From the NCBI RefSeq assembly GCF_000299575.1, contig NZ_AMGO01000020.1, positions 1 to 64,000 on the forward strand: a stretch of DNA of 64,000 bases, given 5' to 3'. How positions within the stretch are numbered: the first letter of the stretch is position 1; each line of letters begins with the position of its first letter. The notes below the pieces were generated by a model. It ran no database searches. It was not told where the DNA came from and saw only the letters and a program-made list of their open reading frames with translations. Shown one piece after another: positions 43,261 to 52,852 of the stretch. The stretch comes from Oceaniovalibus guishaninsula JLT2003 (GTDB lineage Bacteria > Pseudomonadota > Alphaproteobacteria > Rhodobacterales > Rhodobacteraceae). Made by a program: the position numbers and the translations under genes.

Positions 43261-43798
43261 CCGGCGTGGCGGCATCCTTGGCAAGGTCATCGTGGGGGCC
43301 ATCGTGCTGATCGCCCTCGTCGGCGGGGCGGCGCTGTATTATCTGCAAGTCTATGCCTTTTACGACGAGGTGCCGCTGCAAGACGGCGACATCCGCCTGA
43401 CCGGCATCGTCAGCGGGCAGCCCGAACCGATTCTGGCGCAGAACGTCGCGGCCATCGACGCCGACAGCAGCCCGCTGCGGTTCCGCGCCTGTTTCGACAC
43501 CCCGATGAGCCTGGCCATGCTGACCGAAACCTTTGTCGTCGCCGACGACCCCGTGCCGCTGCTGGCGCCCGGCTGGTTCGGCTGTTTCGACGCCGGCGCC
43601 ATCGGGGCCGATCTGGATTCGGGGCGCGCGGTGGCGTTCTTGTCGGAAAAGAACGTGCATTACGGCGTGGACCGCATTGTCGCCGTCACCGAGGACGGGC
43701 GCGGCTATGTCTGGCACCAGCTTAACGATTGCGGCGCGCTGGCCTATGACGGCACGCCCGTGGGCGAGGCCTGTCCGCCCCGGCCCGAGGAGGATTGA
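43250..43798 (+). CDS. DUF6446-like single-pass membrane protein
   Basis: A 182-residue protein with one N-terminal membrane segment ([20 protein letters not shown]) and a periplasmic domain containing [22 protein letters not shown] and [17 protein letters not shown]. Homologues sit between glyQ and glyS in Rhodobacterales and are called DUF6446 as far as I recall; the role is unknown. It overlaps glyQ and is followed directly by the glyS ATG. Three Cys residues are in the periplasmic part. Confidence 0.75.
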   Translation: MRPDRRGGILGKVIVGAIVLIALVGGAALYYLQVYAFYDEVPLQDGDIRLTGIVSGQPEPILAQNVAAIDADSSPLRFRACFDTPMSLAMLTETFVVADDPVPLLAPGWFGCFDAGAIGADLDSGRAVAFLSEKNVHYGVDRIVAVTEDGRGYVWHQLNDCGALAYDGTPVGEACPPRPEED

Positions 43799-46096
43799 AT
43801 GCCCGACCTGCTGATCGAATTGCTGTCCGAGGAAATCCCGGCGCGGATGCAGGCCCGCGCGGCCGACGACCTGCGCCGTCTGGTGACGGACGGTCTGGTC
43901 GAGGCCGGGCTGACCTATGCCCATGCCGGCGCCTTCGTGACGCCCCGCCGCCTGACGCTGCATGTCGAAGGGCTGACCGACCGGTCGCCCGACAGCCGCG
44001 AGGATCGCAAGGGCCCCCGCGTCAGCGCGCCCGACAAGGCGGTCGAGGGGTTCGCCCGCGGCGCCGGCGTGGCGCGCGACGCGCTGGTGGCGCGCGATAC
44101 CGGCAAGGGCGAGGTCTGGTTCGCCGTCATCGACCGCAAGGGCCGCCCCGCATCCGACATCGTGGCCGAGGTGCTGGAACGCACGATCCGCGATTTTCCG
44201 TGGCCCAAGTCGATGCGCTGGGGGCGCGGCACCCTGCGTTGGGTCCGACCGCTGCATCGCATCCTGTGCCTGCTGACGCGCGAGGACGGCGCGCAGATCG
44301 TGCCGCTGGACGTGGACGGCATCGTCGCGGGCGACGTGACCGAAGGCCACCGCTTCATGGCGCCCGAGCCTTTCCGCGTCACGGGGTTCGAGGATTACGC
44401 CGCCCGCCTGCGCCGCGCCTTCGTCGTGCTGGACGCGGACGAGCGGGCCGAGACGATCCGCAACGCGGCCCAGAACGCCGCCTTCGCGCTGGGGCTGGAA
44501 GTGGTCGAGGACAACGCCCTGCTGGCCGAGGTGGCGGGGCTGGTCGAATGGCCCGTCGTGCTGACCGGTGCGATCGAGGAGCGTTTCCTGACCCTGCCGC
44601 CCGAAGTGCTGCAAACCTCGATGCGCGAGCATCAGAAGTTCTTCTCCCTGCGCGACCGCGAGGGGCGGATCGTGCGTTTCGTCACCGTCGCCAACCGCGA
44701 AACGGCCGATGACGGCGCGACGATCCTGGCGGGCAACCAGCGCGTGCTGTCCGCGCGCCTGTCGGATGCCGCGTTCTTCTGGGCCAACGACCTGCGTGTG
44801 GCCAGGGCGGGCATGGGTCCGTGGCTGGACAAGCTGCGCGACGTGACGTTCCACGCGAAACTGGGCAGTCAGGCCGAGCGCATCGACCGCATCGCCGCCC
44901 TCGCGCGCGAGATCGCGGGGGATGTCGGCGCCGACCCAGATCTCGCCGAACAGGCCGCGCGTTTCGCCAAGGCCGATCTGGCGTCCGAGATGGTCTATGA
45001 GTTCCCCGAATTGCAGGGGGTCATGGGCCGCTATTATGCGGCCGAGGCGGGATTGCCGCCCGAGGTCGCGCAGGCCGCGCAGGATCACTATGCCCCCCTC
45101 GGCCCCTCCGACGCCGTGCCGACCGCCCCGGTCTCCGTCGCCGTCGCGCTGGCCGACAAGATCGACACGCTGACAGGGTTCTGGGCGATCGACGAAAAGC
45201 CAACGGGCAGCAAGGATCCCTATGCGTTAAGGCGGGCGGCGCTGGGGGTTATACGGCTCATCATAGAGTTGGACATCAGAATAGATATGTCCGAGGTCTT
45301 TTATCGTTCACGGATGCTTAGTGATCGTACGATCTTGAGTCTTACGGAACAGGATAAACTGACGGAACTCGAACAAGTTATGAGTTTTTTAAATATTCAA
45401 ACGCGCGCAGACTTAGAAAAGATTCAAAATAGGCTTTCGCGGGAGCAAGCAAAGCAAATACGATCACCAGAATGGGAGAATCTGACGTTTGAAGAGGCGC
45501 AGGAAAAGCTTGAAGACCTGCTGCGGGTCGGAAGGATCGAAAACGCGGCCGCAGACGCCATTGCCGCAAAGACCAGCACTCTCGCCTTCCTCCACGACCG
45601 CCTCAAGGTCCATCTGCGCGAGCAGGGCATCCGGCACGATGTGATCGACGCCTGCCTTGCCATGCCCGGCAACGACGACCTGACCCTGCTGGTCAGGCGG
45701 GCCGAGGCGTTGGAGGCGTTCTTGCGGACCGAGGATGGCGCCAATCTGGTGCAGGGGTTCAGGCGCGCCAACAACATCTTGACCCAGGCCGAGGAAGCCG
45801 ATGGCGTCGAATATTCCTATGGCGCCGACGTGAAATACGCCGAGACGGACGAGGAACGCGCGCTGTTCGCCGCCCTCGATGCCGCGCAGCCGAAGATCGA
45901 CGCCGCCATGAAGGCCGAGGATTTCGGTGCGGCGATGACGGCGCTGGCCGGTCTGCGCGCCCCCATTGACGCCTTTTTCGACGGGGTGCAGGTCAATACC
46001 GACAGCCAGATCCTGCGGCGCAACCGTCTGAACCTGCTCAGCCGGATCCGCCGCCTCTGCCTTGACGTGGCGGACCTGACGCGGTTGCAGGGCTGA
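43799..46096 (+). CDS. glyS: Glycyl-tRNA synthetase beta subunit with AT-rich internal tract
   Basis: A 765-residue GlyS that binds tRNA-Gly. The start MPDLLIELLSEEIPARMQ, the block MREHQKFFSLRDREG and the C-terminal anticodon-binding region (RRNRLNLLSRIRRLCLDVADL) are conserved. E. coli GlyS is 689 residues; the surplus lies between DPYALRRAALGV (residues 473-484) and LAFLHDRLKV (from 595), a gap of about 110 residues against roughly 38 in E. coli. This stretch is Glu/Lys/Gln-rich, probably helical, and encoded by DNA of about 43% GC. Reading frame is kept throughout, so the protein is probably functional with an added domain. Confidence 0.93.
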   Translation: MPDLLIELLSEEIPARMQARAADDLRRLVTDGLVEAGLTYAHAGAFVTPRRLTLHVEGLTDRSPDSREDRKGPRVSAPDKAVEGFARGAGVARDALVARDTGKGEVWFAVIDRKGRPASDIVAEVLERTIRDFPWPKSMRWGRGTLRWVRPLHRILCLLTREDGAQIVPLDVDGIVAGDVTEGHRFMAPEPFRVTGFEDYAARLRRAFVVLDADERAETIRNAAQNAAFALGLEVVEDNALLAEVAGLVEWPVVLTGAIEERFLTLPPEVLQTSMREHQKFFSLRDREGRIVRFVTVANRETADDGATILAGNQRVLSARLSDAAFFWANDLRVARAGMGPWLDKLRDVTFHAKLGSQAERIDRIAALAREIAGDVGADPDLAEQAARFAKADLASEMVYEFPELQGVMGRYYAAEAGLPPEVAQAAQDHYAPLGPSDAVPTAPVSVAVALADKIDTLTGFWAIDEKPTGSKDPYALRRAALGVIRLIIELDIRIDMSEVFYRSRMLSDRTILSLTEQDKLTELEQVMSFLNIQTRADLEKIQNRLSREQAKQIRSPEWENLTFEEAQEKLEDLLRVGRIENAAADAIAAKTSTLAFLHDRLKVHLREQGIRHDVIDACLAMPGNDDLTLLVRRAEALEAFLRTEDGANLVQGFRRANNILTQAEEADGVEYSYGADVKYAETDEERALFAALDAAQPKIDAAMKAEDFGAAMTALAGLRAPIDAFFDGVQVNTDSQILRRNRLNLLSRIRRLCLDVADLTRLQG
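45223..45545. other. AT-rich tract C, inside glyS
   Basis: Hand count gives 102 G or C in 240 bases (about 43%) from 45241 to 45480. The shift begins inside conserved codons (TTA AGG for Leu-Arg in ALRR, later ATA, TTG, AGA) and fades by about 45545. It covers codons about 475-582. The frame is open and no repeat or inverted end is visible. Confidence 0.75.
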
Positions 46097-46149
46097 TCCT
46101 TGCCAGCGGGGGGCCGCGCGCCTTAGGGTGCGCGCGAAAGGATGCCGCG

Positions 46150-48693
46150 GTGCAGCACGATCCGGTTCTTCCCCCAGGCGCGACGCTGATCACGCCCACC
46201 GCCCCCATCCGCATCGCCGCGCATGGGGCGCGGGCGAAGTGCCTGCAACGCCTGATCCGCCTCGGCCTGCCGGTGCCGCGCACCGTCGCGCTGGACGCCG
46301 CGACCGTCGCCATGCTGGCCGAGGGCGGCACTATCGACACGCGCGCGGTTCTGGCGGCGTTCGGACCCGATACGCTGGTGTCGATCCGCCCTTCGAGCGG
46401 CCAGCACGAATGGGGCGGCCCGGCCAGCGTGCTGAACGCGGGCATGAACGACGCGCGCCATGCGGTGCTGTCGGGCCGCATCGGGGCGGACAAGGCGCTG
46501 CGCCTTCATGCGCGCTTCATCCGGTCCTATGCGATGGTGGTGGCGGGCGTCGATTGCGGCGGGGCGGACGACATCCCCGCCATGCTGGCCGCGTTCGAGG
46601 CCGCGCATGGCCGGCCCTTCCCGCAGGATCCGGCGGTGCAACTGGCCGATGTGCTGCGCGGCATGGCGGCGGCCTGGAACGCGCCCACGGCCCGCCTGCT
46701 GCGCGCGGCGCGCGGCGCGCCCGACGACGCGGCGCTGGGTCTCGTCGTGCAGCAGATGGTGCTGGGCGTCGGCGATCCCGCGCTGGGCGAGGACGGCGCG
46801 GGCGTGATCCAGTTCGTCGACGGCGAGACGGGCCGTCCGCGCATCGTCGGGCGCTATCTGTCGCAAAGCCAGGGCCGCGATGCGTTGCAGGGGCAGGGCG
46901 CGCTTTACCTCACGTCCGATCCGCGCGGACCGGCCTTGCAGGACGTCTATCCGCAGGTCTTCATGGATTTGCAGCATTACGGAACGCTCTGCCGCACCCG
47001 CCTGCGCGAAGAAATGCAGATCGAGTTCACGTTGCAGGACGGCGCGCTTTACGTTCTCGACGCGGTCGGCGTGCAGCGATCCACCCGCGCCGCCCTGCGC
47101 ATCGCCGTGACGCTGGCCACCGACGGCATCATCCCCGAGGCCGAAGCGGTGTCGCGCGTGCAGCCGCGCGCGCTGCTCAACGTGCTGCACCGCCGTATTC
47201 GGCCCGGTGCAGGGGGGGCCGAGATCGGCAGGGGCATCGCCGCATCGCCGGGGGCGGCGACGGGCGCGCTGGTCCTTACCGCCGCCGATGCCCATGCCGC
47301 CGGCGCGCGGGGCGAGGCGTGTATCCTCGTGCGGTCCGAAACGGTGCCCGAGGACGTGCTGGGCATGCACGCCGCCGCCGGCATCCTGACCGTGCGCGGC
47401 GGCGTCAGCAGCCATGCCGCCGTCATCGCGCGGGGGCTGGGCCTGCCCTGCGTCGTCGGCGCCGCGGGCCTGTCGCTGGATGCGGGGCAGGGCCTGATGG
47501 TCGCCAGCGACGGTCGGGTGCTGCATTCGGGGCAGACCGTGACGCTGGACGGTCATGGGGGACGGGTAATCGCGGGGGCCGTTCCGCTGGTCGAGCCGAT
47601 GCTGGACGACGCCTTCGCCACCCTGCTGTCCTGGGCGGACGAGGTGCGCGACATCGGCGTGCGCGCCAATTGCGACACCCCGTCCGAGGCGCAGACGGCC
47701 GCGCGGTTCGGCGCCGAGGGAATCGGCCTTTGCCGGACCGAGCACATGTTCTTCGAACCCGACCGTCTGGCCGTCATGCGCGAGATGATCTTCGCCGAAG
47801 ATCCGCAGGATCGCGCCCGCGCGCTGGCGCGTCTGCTGCCCGTGCAGCGCGCCGATTTCACCGAGCTTTTCGCGATCATGGCCGGGCGGCCGGTCTGCAT
47901 CCGTCTGCTCGACCCGCCCCTGCATGAATTCCTGCCGTCGGATGCGGACGGCATCGCCGCGATGGCCGCGGCCCTGCATATCGCGCCCGATGCCGCCCGT
48001 CGCCGCGCCGCCGCGCTTGCCGAAGCGAACCCGATGCTGGGCATGCGCGGCGTGCGGCTGGGGATCGCCATCCCCGAAATCTACGACATGCAGGCCCGCG
48101 CCATATTCGAGGCAGCTGCTGCCCAGGGCGATGTCGTGCCCGAGGTGATGATCCCGCTGGTTTCGGCCCGGCGCGAGGTCGATCTGGTCGCCGCCCGCAT
48201 CGCCGCCGTGGCCCGATCCGTCCGCGACGAGATGGGCGTTCCGCTGGAATACCGGCTGGGCGTGATGGTCGAGACGCCGCGCGCGGCCCTGCGCGCCGAC
48301 GAGATCGCCGAAGCCGCATCGTTCCTCAGCTTCGGGACCAACGACCTGACCCAGATGACCTATGGCCTGTCGCGCGACGATGCCGGGCGGTTCCTGTCGT
48401 CCTATGTCGCGCAGGGCGTCTTTGCCGACGATCCGTTCCTGCGGCTCGACATGGATGGCGTGGGCGAATTGCTGCGGATCGGCGCCGAGCGCGGACGCCG
48501 CGCGCGGCCCGACGTGACCCTGTCGATCTGCGGCGAACACGGCGGCGATCCCGACAGCATCGACTTCAGCCGCGCGGCGGGGTTCGACTACGTCTCGTGC
48601 TCGCCCTTCAGGGTGCCGGTGGCGCGGCTGGCGGCGGCGCATCTGGCCATCCGCGACCGCGGCGGCAGCCTGACCGCGCCGCCCGAACGCTGA
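46150..48693 (+). CDS. ppdK: PEP-utilising pyruvate phosphate dikinase-like enzyme
   Basis: An 847-residue PPDK-like protein. The N-terminal ATP-grasp part is variant: standard PPDK has RSGAxxSMPGMMDT, here it is IRPSSGQHEWGGPASVLN. The phosphohistidine domain has GGVSSHAAVIARGLGLPC near residue 417, and the C-terminal PEP/pyruvate domain has LCRTEHMFF, FGTNDLTQMTYGLSRDD and the Cys block SICGEHGGDP. The catalytic residues are kept, so interconversion of pyruvate and PEP is plausible, but the group may have another nucleotide preference. It starts with GTG 46150 behind AAAGGA and follows glyS by 53 bases. Confidence 0.8.
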   Translation: MQHDPVLPPGATLITPTAPIRIAAHGARAKCLQRLIRLGLPVPRTVALDAATVAMLAEGGTIDTRAVLAAFGPDTLVSIRPSSGQHEWGGPASVLNAGMNDARHAVLSGRIGADKALRLHARFIRSYAMVVAGVDCGGADDIPAMLAAFEAAHGRPFPQDPAVQLADVLRGMAAAWNAPTARLLRAARGAPDDAALGLVVQQMVLGVGDPALGEDGAGVIQFVDGETGRPRIVGRYLSQSQGRDALQGQGALYLTSDPRGPALQDVYPQVFMDLQHYGTLCRTRLREEMQIEFTLQDGALYVLDAVGVQRSTRAALRIAVTLATDGIIPEAEAVSRVQPRALLNVLHRRIRPGAGGAEIGRGIAASPGAATGALVLTAADAHAAGARGEACILVRSETVPEDVLGMHAAAGILTVRGGVSSHAAVIARGLGLPCVVGAAGLSLDAGQGLMVASDGRVLHSGQTVTLDGHGGRVIAGAVPLVEPMLDDAFATLLSWADEVRDIGVRANCDTPSEAQTAARFGAEGIGLCRTEHMFFEPDRLAVMREMIFAEDPQDRARALARLLPVQRADFTELFAIMAGRPVCIRLLDPPLHEFLPSDADGIAAMAAALHIAPDAARRRAAALAEANPMLGMRGVRLGIAIPEIYDMQARAIFEAAAAQGDVVPEVMIPLVSARREVDLVAARIAAVARSVRDEMGVPLEYRLGVMVETPRAALRADEIAEAASFLSFGTNDLTQMTYGLSRDDAGRFLSSYVAQGVFADDPFLRLDMDGVGELLRIGAERGRRARPDVTLSICGEHGGDPDSIDFSRAAGFDYVSCSPFRVPVARLAAAHLAIRDRGGSLTAPPER

Positions 48694-48791
48694 GATCGGC
48701 AAGGAACCGCCAAGCGGATGCCCGCCGGGTTTCCCCCAGCGTCAAGACCATCTAGCAGCGGCGCAACCCCAACTTACCCCGATCGGAACGG

Positions 48792-49433
48792 ATGATGACG
48801 CTTGTCGCCTCGGCCCGCCGTGCCGCCTTTCTGTTGCTTCTCTGCGCCCCCGCCTTCGCCGATACGGGCAGCCCGGTCGCTGCCGACACGTCGCCCCTGG
48901 CGGTGCTGGGCGACGATGCGCCGTTGATCGAACCCAGTCGCGGCGCGGGCCTTTCACGGCTTTTGCGCGAACCCCGCCTGCCGCCCGGCGCGGATTTCGC
49001 CAGAACCGACACCTATCTGGACACGTTGCCAGCGGCCAGTGGCGATGCGGAATGGCAATGCCTGTCCGAAGCGCTTTATTTCGAGGCGCGCGGCGAAAGC
49101 GCCGAGGGGCTGTTCGCGGTGGCCGAGGTGATCCTGAACCGGCGCGACAGCGGCCTTTATCCCGCCACCGTCTGCGCCGTGGTCAGCCAAGGCACCGGAC
49201 GGCGCTATCAGTGTCAGTTCAGCTATGCTTGCGACGGCGCCAGCGATGCCATCCACGAGCCCGAGGCGTTCGTTCGCGTCGGCAAGGTGGCGCGCCTGAT
49301 GCTGGACGACGCGCCGCGCGATCTGACCGGCGGCGCCTTGTTCTATCACACCAAATCCGTCAGCCCTTACTGGAGCCATCGGTTCGATCATTCCGCGACC
49401 ATCGGCGCGCATCTGTTCTATACCAGCGGCTAG
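48792..49433 (+). CDS. Cell-wall hydrolase, SleB/Hydrolase_2 family
   Basis: A 213-residue exported protein with signal AAFLLLLCAPAFA. The Hydrolase_2 domain starts at CLSEALYFEARGESAEG (Glu expected catalytic, about residue 100), then EVILNRRDSGLYPATVCAVVSQG, CQFSYACDG and the terminal ALFYHTKSVSPYWSHR. Relatives cleave peptidoglycan (SleB in spores); in non-spore formers the role is wall remodelling. ATG 48792 is used; a second Met follows immediately. A 98-base gap separates it from the PPDK-like gene and shows no strong signal. Confidence 0.85.
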   Translation: MMTLVASARRAAFLLLLCAPAFADTGSPVAADTSPLAVLGDDAPLIEPSRGAGLSRLLREPRLPPGADFARTDTYLDTLPAASGDAEWQCLSEALYFEARGESAEGLFAVAEVILNRRDSGLYPATVCAVVSQGTGRRYQCQFSYACDGASDAIHEPEAFVRVGKVARLMLDDAPRDLTGGALFYHTKSVSPYWSHRFDHSATIGAHLFYTSG

Positions 49434-49497
49434 GGGGTTTCGTCGCGCCGGGCGTTGCCCTATTGCGCGGCCAGGCCCGGCGGCGAGGAAGGTTCCG

Positions 49498-50421
49498 ATG
49501 GCGGACGACACGGCCCTTGCGTTCCAGCATCCCGAAGCGCGGTCGCGGGCCGGTGGTGGCGCGCCCATCCACGACCGCATCTCCCTGCGCGACCACATCG
49601 TCGAGGTCGAGATCGGCGCGTTCCAGCCCGAACGCGGCCGCACCCAGCGCATCTGCTTCAACGTGGTGGTCGAGGTGGACAAGCCCGACACCCGCGCCGA
49701 CGACGTGGACCGCATCCTGTCCTACGACACGATTACCGACGCCATCGCGGCGGAACTCAAGGCCGAACGCATCAACCTTCTGGAAACGCTGGCCGACCGG
49801 ATCGCCGCGCGGATCCTGGCCGCGCCGCAGGCGCTGCGCTGTTTCGTGCGGATCGAGAAGCTTGATCGCGGGCCGGGCGCGCTGGGGGTCGAGATCGTCC
49901 GCTCGGCCGCCGACCGTCCCGTTGCGGCGGACGCGGCCGAAACGCCCCGCCCGCTCATCGTGCTGCTGTCGAACGATGCCATCGCATCGCCGCACCTGAC
50001 GGGCTGGCTGGATCAACTGGCGGCGCGACTTCCGGTCGTGCTGACGGTGGGGGCCGCGCAGGGGGCCGTGCCGCGATCCGCCTCGCCCGCCGCGCAGCGT
50101 CGCATCGACCTTCTGGCGATCGAACAGAACGCCTGGATCCTTGCGGGCCGCGACCGGCGCTGCCTTGTCGTCAACACCCGGACCGAACTCGACTGGGCGA
50201 TGCGGCACGGGCAGATGACCGTCTGGGCGCCGTCCAAGATCGTGCTGGACAGCCCCGGCGCGCCGTCGGTCCGGGCCGGGGACGCGCCCGCGCTGGCGGC
50301 GTGGTTCGCCGACCGGATGCAGGCGCGGGCGCTGCTGGCGATCGGCCCGGACGCCCCCGATACCGCCCTGCCGCTGGTCCGCGCGGATCCGGCGGCCGAT
50401 CGCCTGCCCGACAGCCCATGA
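49498..50421 (+). CDS. folB: Dihydroneopterin aldolase with C-terminal extra domain
   Basis: A 307-residue protein. Residues about 25-140 form the FolB domain (RISLRDHIVEVEIGAF, LSYDTITDAI, INLLETLADRIAARIL, RIEKLDRGPGALGVEI) that cleaves dihydroneopterin in folate synthesis. The remaining 165 residues are an additional domain (RPLIVLLSNDAIASPHLTGW, RRIDLLAIEQNAWILAGRDRR, DWAMRHGQMTVWAPSKIVLD) of unknown function. FolB alone is usually about 120 residues; this longer form is common in Rhodobacterales. ATG 49498 is 64 bases after sleB, and the end overlaps folP. Confidence 0.88.
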   Translation: MADDTALAFQHPEARSRAGGGAPIHDRISLRDHIVEVEIGAFQPERGRTQRICFNVVVEVDKPDTRADDVDRILSYDTITDAIAAELKAERINLLETLADRIAARILAAPQALRCFVRIEKLDRGPGALGVEIVRSAADRPVAADAAETPRPLIVLLSNDAIASPHLTGWLDQLAARLPVVLTVGAAQGAVPRSASPAAQRRIDLLAIEQNAWILAGRDRRCLVVNTRTELDWAMRHGQMTVWAPSKIVLDSPGAPSVRAGDAPALAAWFADRMQARALLAIGPDAPDTALPLVRADPAADRLPDSP

Positions 50422-51428
50422 CCCGCTTCCGCCCCCTTGCGCAGGGCGGTCGCGCCCGTCCCGCCGGGGCGCTGACGCTTGCGGGCGGCTGGACATGGTT
50501 CACCCATGCCGAGGTGCTGGAACGCGGCGCGCCCCCGCGCATCGTGCCCGCCGCCGATCTGCCCGCCGCCGCGCGCGACCGGCTGACCGCCCCGCGCGCG
50601 CCGCTGGCGGGACTGGCGCTGGACCGGCCCCGCATCATGGCAATCCTCAACGTCACGCCCGACAGTTTTTCGGATGGCGGCCTGCATGCCGCGCCCGACA
50701 GCGCGCGCGCGCAGGCCGAGGCGCTGATCGCGGCGGGCGCCGACATTCTGGACATCGGCGGCGAAAGCACACGGCCCGGCGCGCAGACCCTGCCCGATGG
50801 GGACGAAGCGGCGCGCATCGTCCCCGCCGTTCAAGCGGCGCGCGCCGTCTGGTCCGGCCCGATCAGCATGGACACGCGCAAGGCAGGCGTCGCGCGCGCC
50901 GCCGTCGCGGCCGGTGCGTCCTTCGTCAACGATGTCGCGGCGCTGACGTTCGATCCAGGCATGGCCGCCTTCGTCGCGGAAACCGCGCTGCCCGTTTGTC
51001 TGATGCACGCGCAGGGCACGCCCGAAACGATGCAGCGCGATCCGCATTACGACGACGTGGTGCTGGACGTGCTGGACTGGCTCGAGGCACGGATCGACGC
51101 CGCCGTCGCCGCCGGTATTCCGCGCGACCGCATCGCGGTCGATCCGGGCATCGGGTTCGGCAAGACGCTGGACCATAACCTTGCGCTGCTGGCCAAGCTG
51201 TCGGTCTTTCACGATCTGGGCTGTGCCGTGCTGCTGGGCGCGTCGCGCAAGCGGTTCATCGGCACCCTGACGGACACCGACCGCCCTAACCGGCGCATGC
51301 CGGGATCGCTGGCGGTGGCCCTTGCGGCGGTGGCGCAGGGTGTGCAGATCGTCCGCGTGCATGATATGGCCGAAACGCGCGCCGCCCTGACGGTGTGGCG
51401 GGCCGCGACGACAGGAGAACGCGAATGA
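50418..51428 (+). CDS. folP: Dihydropteroate synthase
   Basis: A 336-residue FolP that joins p-aminobenzoate to the pterin. The signature [15 protein letters not shown] is near residue 75, followed by [40 protein letters not shown] and [17 protein letters not shown]. About 70 residues precede the domain, longer than in E. coli but common in this group. The ATG overlaps the folB stop, and the end overlaps glmM, so folB-folP-glmM form one operon. Sulfonamides act on this enzyme family. Confidence 0.95.
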   Translation: MTRFRPLAQGGRARPAGALTLAGGWTWFTHAEVLERGAPPRIVPAADLPAAARDRLTAPRAPLAGLALDRPRIMAILNVTPDSFSDGGLHAAPDSARAQAEALIAAGADILDIGGESTRPGAQTLPDGDEAARIVPAVQAARAVWSGPISMDTRKAGVARAAVAAGASFVNDVAALTFDPGMAAFVAETALPVCLMHAQGTPETMQRDPHYDDVVLDVLDWLEARIDAAVAAGIPRDRIAVDPGIGFGKTLDHNLALLAKLSVFHDLGCAVLLGASRKRFIGTLTDTDRPNRRMPGSLAVALAAVAQGVQIVRVHDMAETRAALTVWRAATTGERE

Positions 51429-52768
51429 CCCGACAGCTTTTCGGGACCGACGGCGTGCGCGGCACGGCCAACACTTACCCGATGACCGCCGACATGGCGA
51501 TGCGGCTGGCGGCCGCCGCCGGCCGCTATTTCCGGCGCGGCGGCGATGTCGGCGTCCACCGCGTGGTGATCGGCAAGGATACGCGGCTGTCGGGCTACAT
51601 GTTCGAGACCGCGATGACGGCCGGCTTCACCTCGACCGGCATGAACGTGCTGCTGCTGGGGCCGGTGCCGACGCCCGCCGTGGGGCTGCTGACGCCGTCG
51701 ATGCGCGCCGATCTGGGCGTGATGATCTCGGCCTCGCACAATCCCCATTACGACAATGGCATCAAGTTTTTCGGTCCCGACGGCTACAAGCTGAGCGACG
51801 AGGCCGAGGCCGAGATCGAGGCGCTGGCGCTGGCCGGCGTCGAACCGGCCCGCCCCGAGAATATCGGCCGCGCCAAGCGTATCGACGACGGCCGGTTCCG
51901 CTATGCCGAACGCGTGAAGGCGACGCTACCGCCGGGTCAGCGGCTCGACGGGTTGAAGGTGGTCGTGGATTGCGCCAACGGCGCCGCCTATCGCGCCGCC
52001 CCCGAGATCCTGTGGGAATTGGGGGCCGAGGTCATCCCGATCGGCGTCACCCCCAACGGTCTGAACATCAACGAGGATTGCGGATCGACCGAGCCCGCCG
52101 CCGCGTCGCGCGCGGTGATCGAACACGGCGCCGATATGGGCATCTGCCTCGATGGCGACGCCGACCGGGTGATGATCATCGACGAGGCGGGACGCGTCGC
52201 GGATGGCGACCAGATCATGGCGCTTTTCGCGACCCGCTGGGCCGAGCAGGGGCGCCTGTCGGGCGGTACGCTGGTCGCCACGGTGATGAGCAATCTGGGC
52301 CTCGAACGGCATTTGCAGGGGCGGGGTCTGGTCCTGCACCGCACCGCCGTGGGCGACCGCTATGTCGTGGCCGCGATGCGCGCGGGCGGCTTCAATCTGG
52401 GCGGCGAGCAATCGGGCCACATCGTCATGACCGACCACGCCACCACCGGCGACGGGCTGGTCGCTGGTCTGCAATTCCTGTCCGAGATGGGGCGCACCGG
52501 TCAATGCGCCTCGTCTCTTGCCGCGCAGTTCCAGACCGTTCCTCAAAAGCTGCGCAATGTGCGGTTCGGCGGCGGCGATCCGCTGACCGACGCCGCCGTG
52601 GTGGCCGCCATCGCCGATGCCGAGGGGATGCTCGCCGGGCAGGGCCGCCTGCTGATCCGCAAGTCCGGCACCGAACCCCTGATCCGCGTCATGGCCGAAT
52701 GCGAGGATGAAACGCTGCTGGGCCAAGTCGTCGAGAACATCGCCGGCGCGGTGGAACGCGCGGCCTAG
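51425..52768 (+). CDS. glmM: Phosphoglucosamine mutase
   Basis: A 447-residue enzyme converting glucosamine-6-phosphate to glucosamine-1-phosphate for UDP-GlcNAc and peptidoglycan synthesis. The start [19 protein letters not shown], active-site Ser in [18 protein letters not shown] (about residue 100), metal loop [11 protein letters not shown] and [14 protein letters not shown] near the end are all as expected. ATG 51425 overlaps the folP stop. RapZ, encoded at the start of this window, controls GlmS in E. coli, a possible but unproven functional link. Confidence 0.96.
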   Translation: MTRQLFGTDGVRGTANTYPMTADMAMRLAAAAGRYFRRGGDVGVHRVVIGKDTRLSGYMFETAMTAGFTSTGMNVLLLGPVPTPAVGLLTPSMRADLGVMISASHNPHYDNGIKFFGPDGYKLSDEAEAEIEALALAGVEPARPENIGRAKRIDDGRFRYAERVKATLPPGQRLDGLKVVVDCANGAAYRAAPEILWELGAEVIPIGVTPNGLNINEDCGSTEPAAASRAVIEHGADMGICLDGDADRVMIIDEAGRVADGDQIMALFATRWAEQGRLSGGTLVATVMSNLGLERHLQGRGLVLHRTAVGDRYVVAAMRAGGFNLGGEQSGHIVMTDHATTGDGLVAGLQFLSEMGRTGQCASSLAAQFQTVPQKLRNVRFGGGDPLTDAAVVAAIADAEGMLAGQGRLLIRKSGTEPLIRVMAECEDETLLGQVVENIAGAVERAA

Positions 52769-52852
52769 GTGCGCGTCAATATCCGGAGGCTGGCCGACCA
52801 GGTCGCGGACCCGTGCGGCGAGGCTGGGCGTTCGGTGGGAAAGGAGGCGCCC

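Noticed and set aside
45223-45545. Intein or group I/II intron in glyS
   Set aside because: No intein N-terminal Cys block or terminal His-Asn, and the frame stays open with no intron end motifs.
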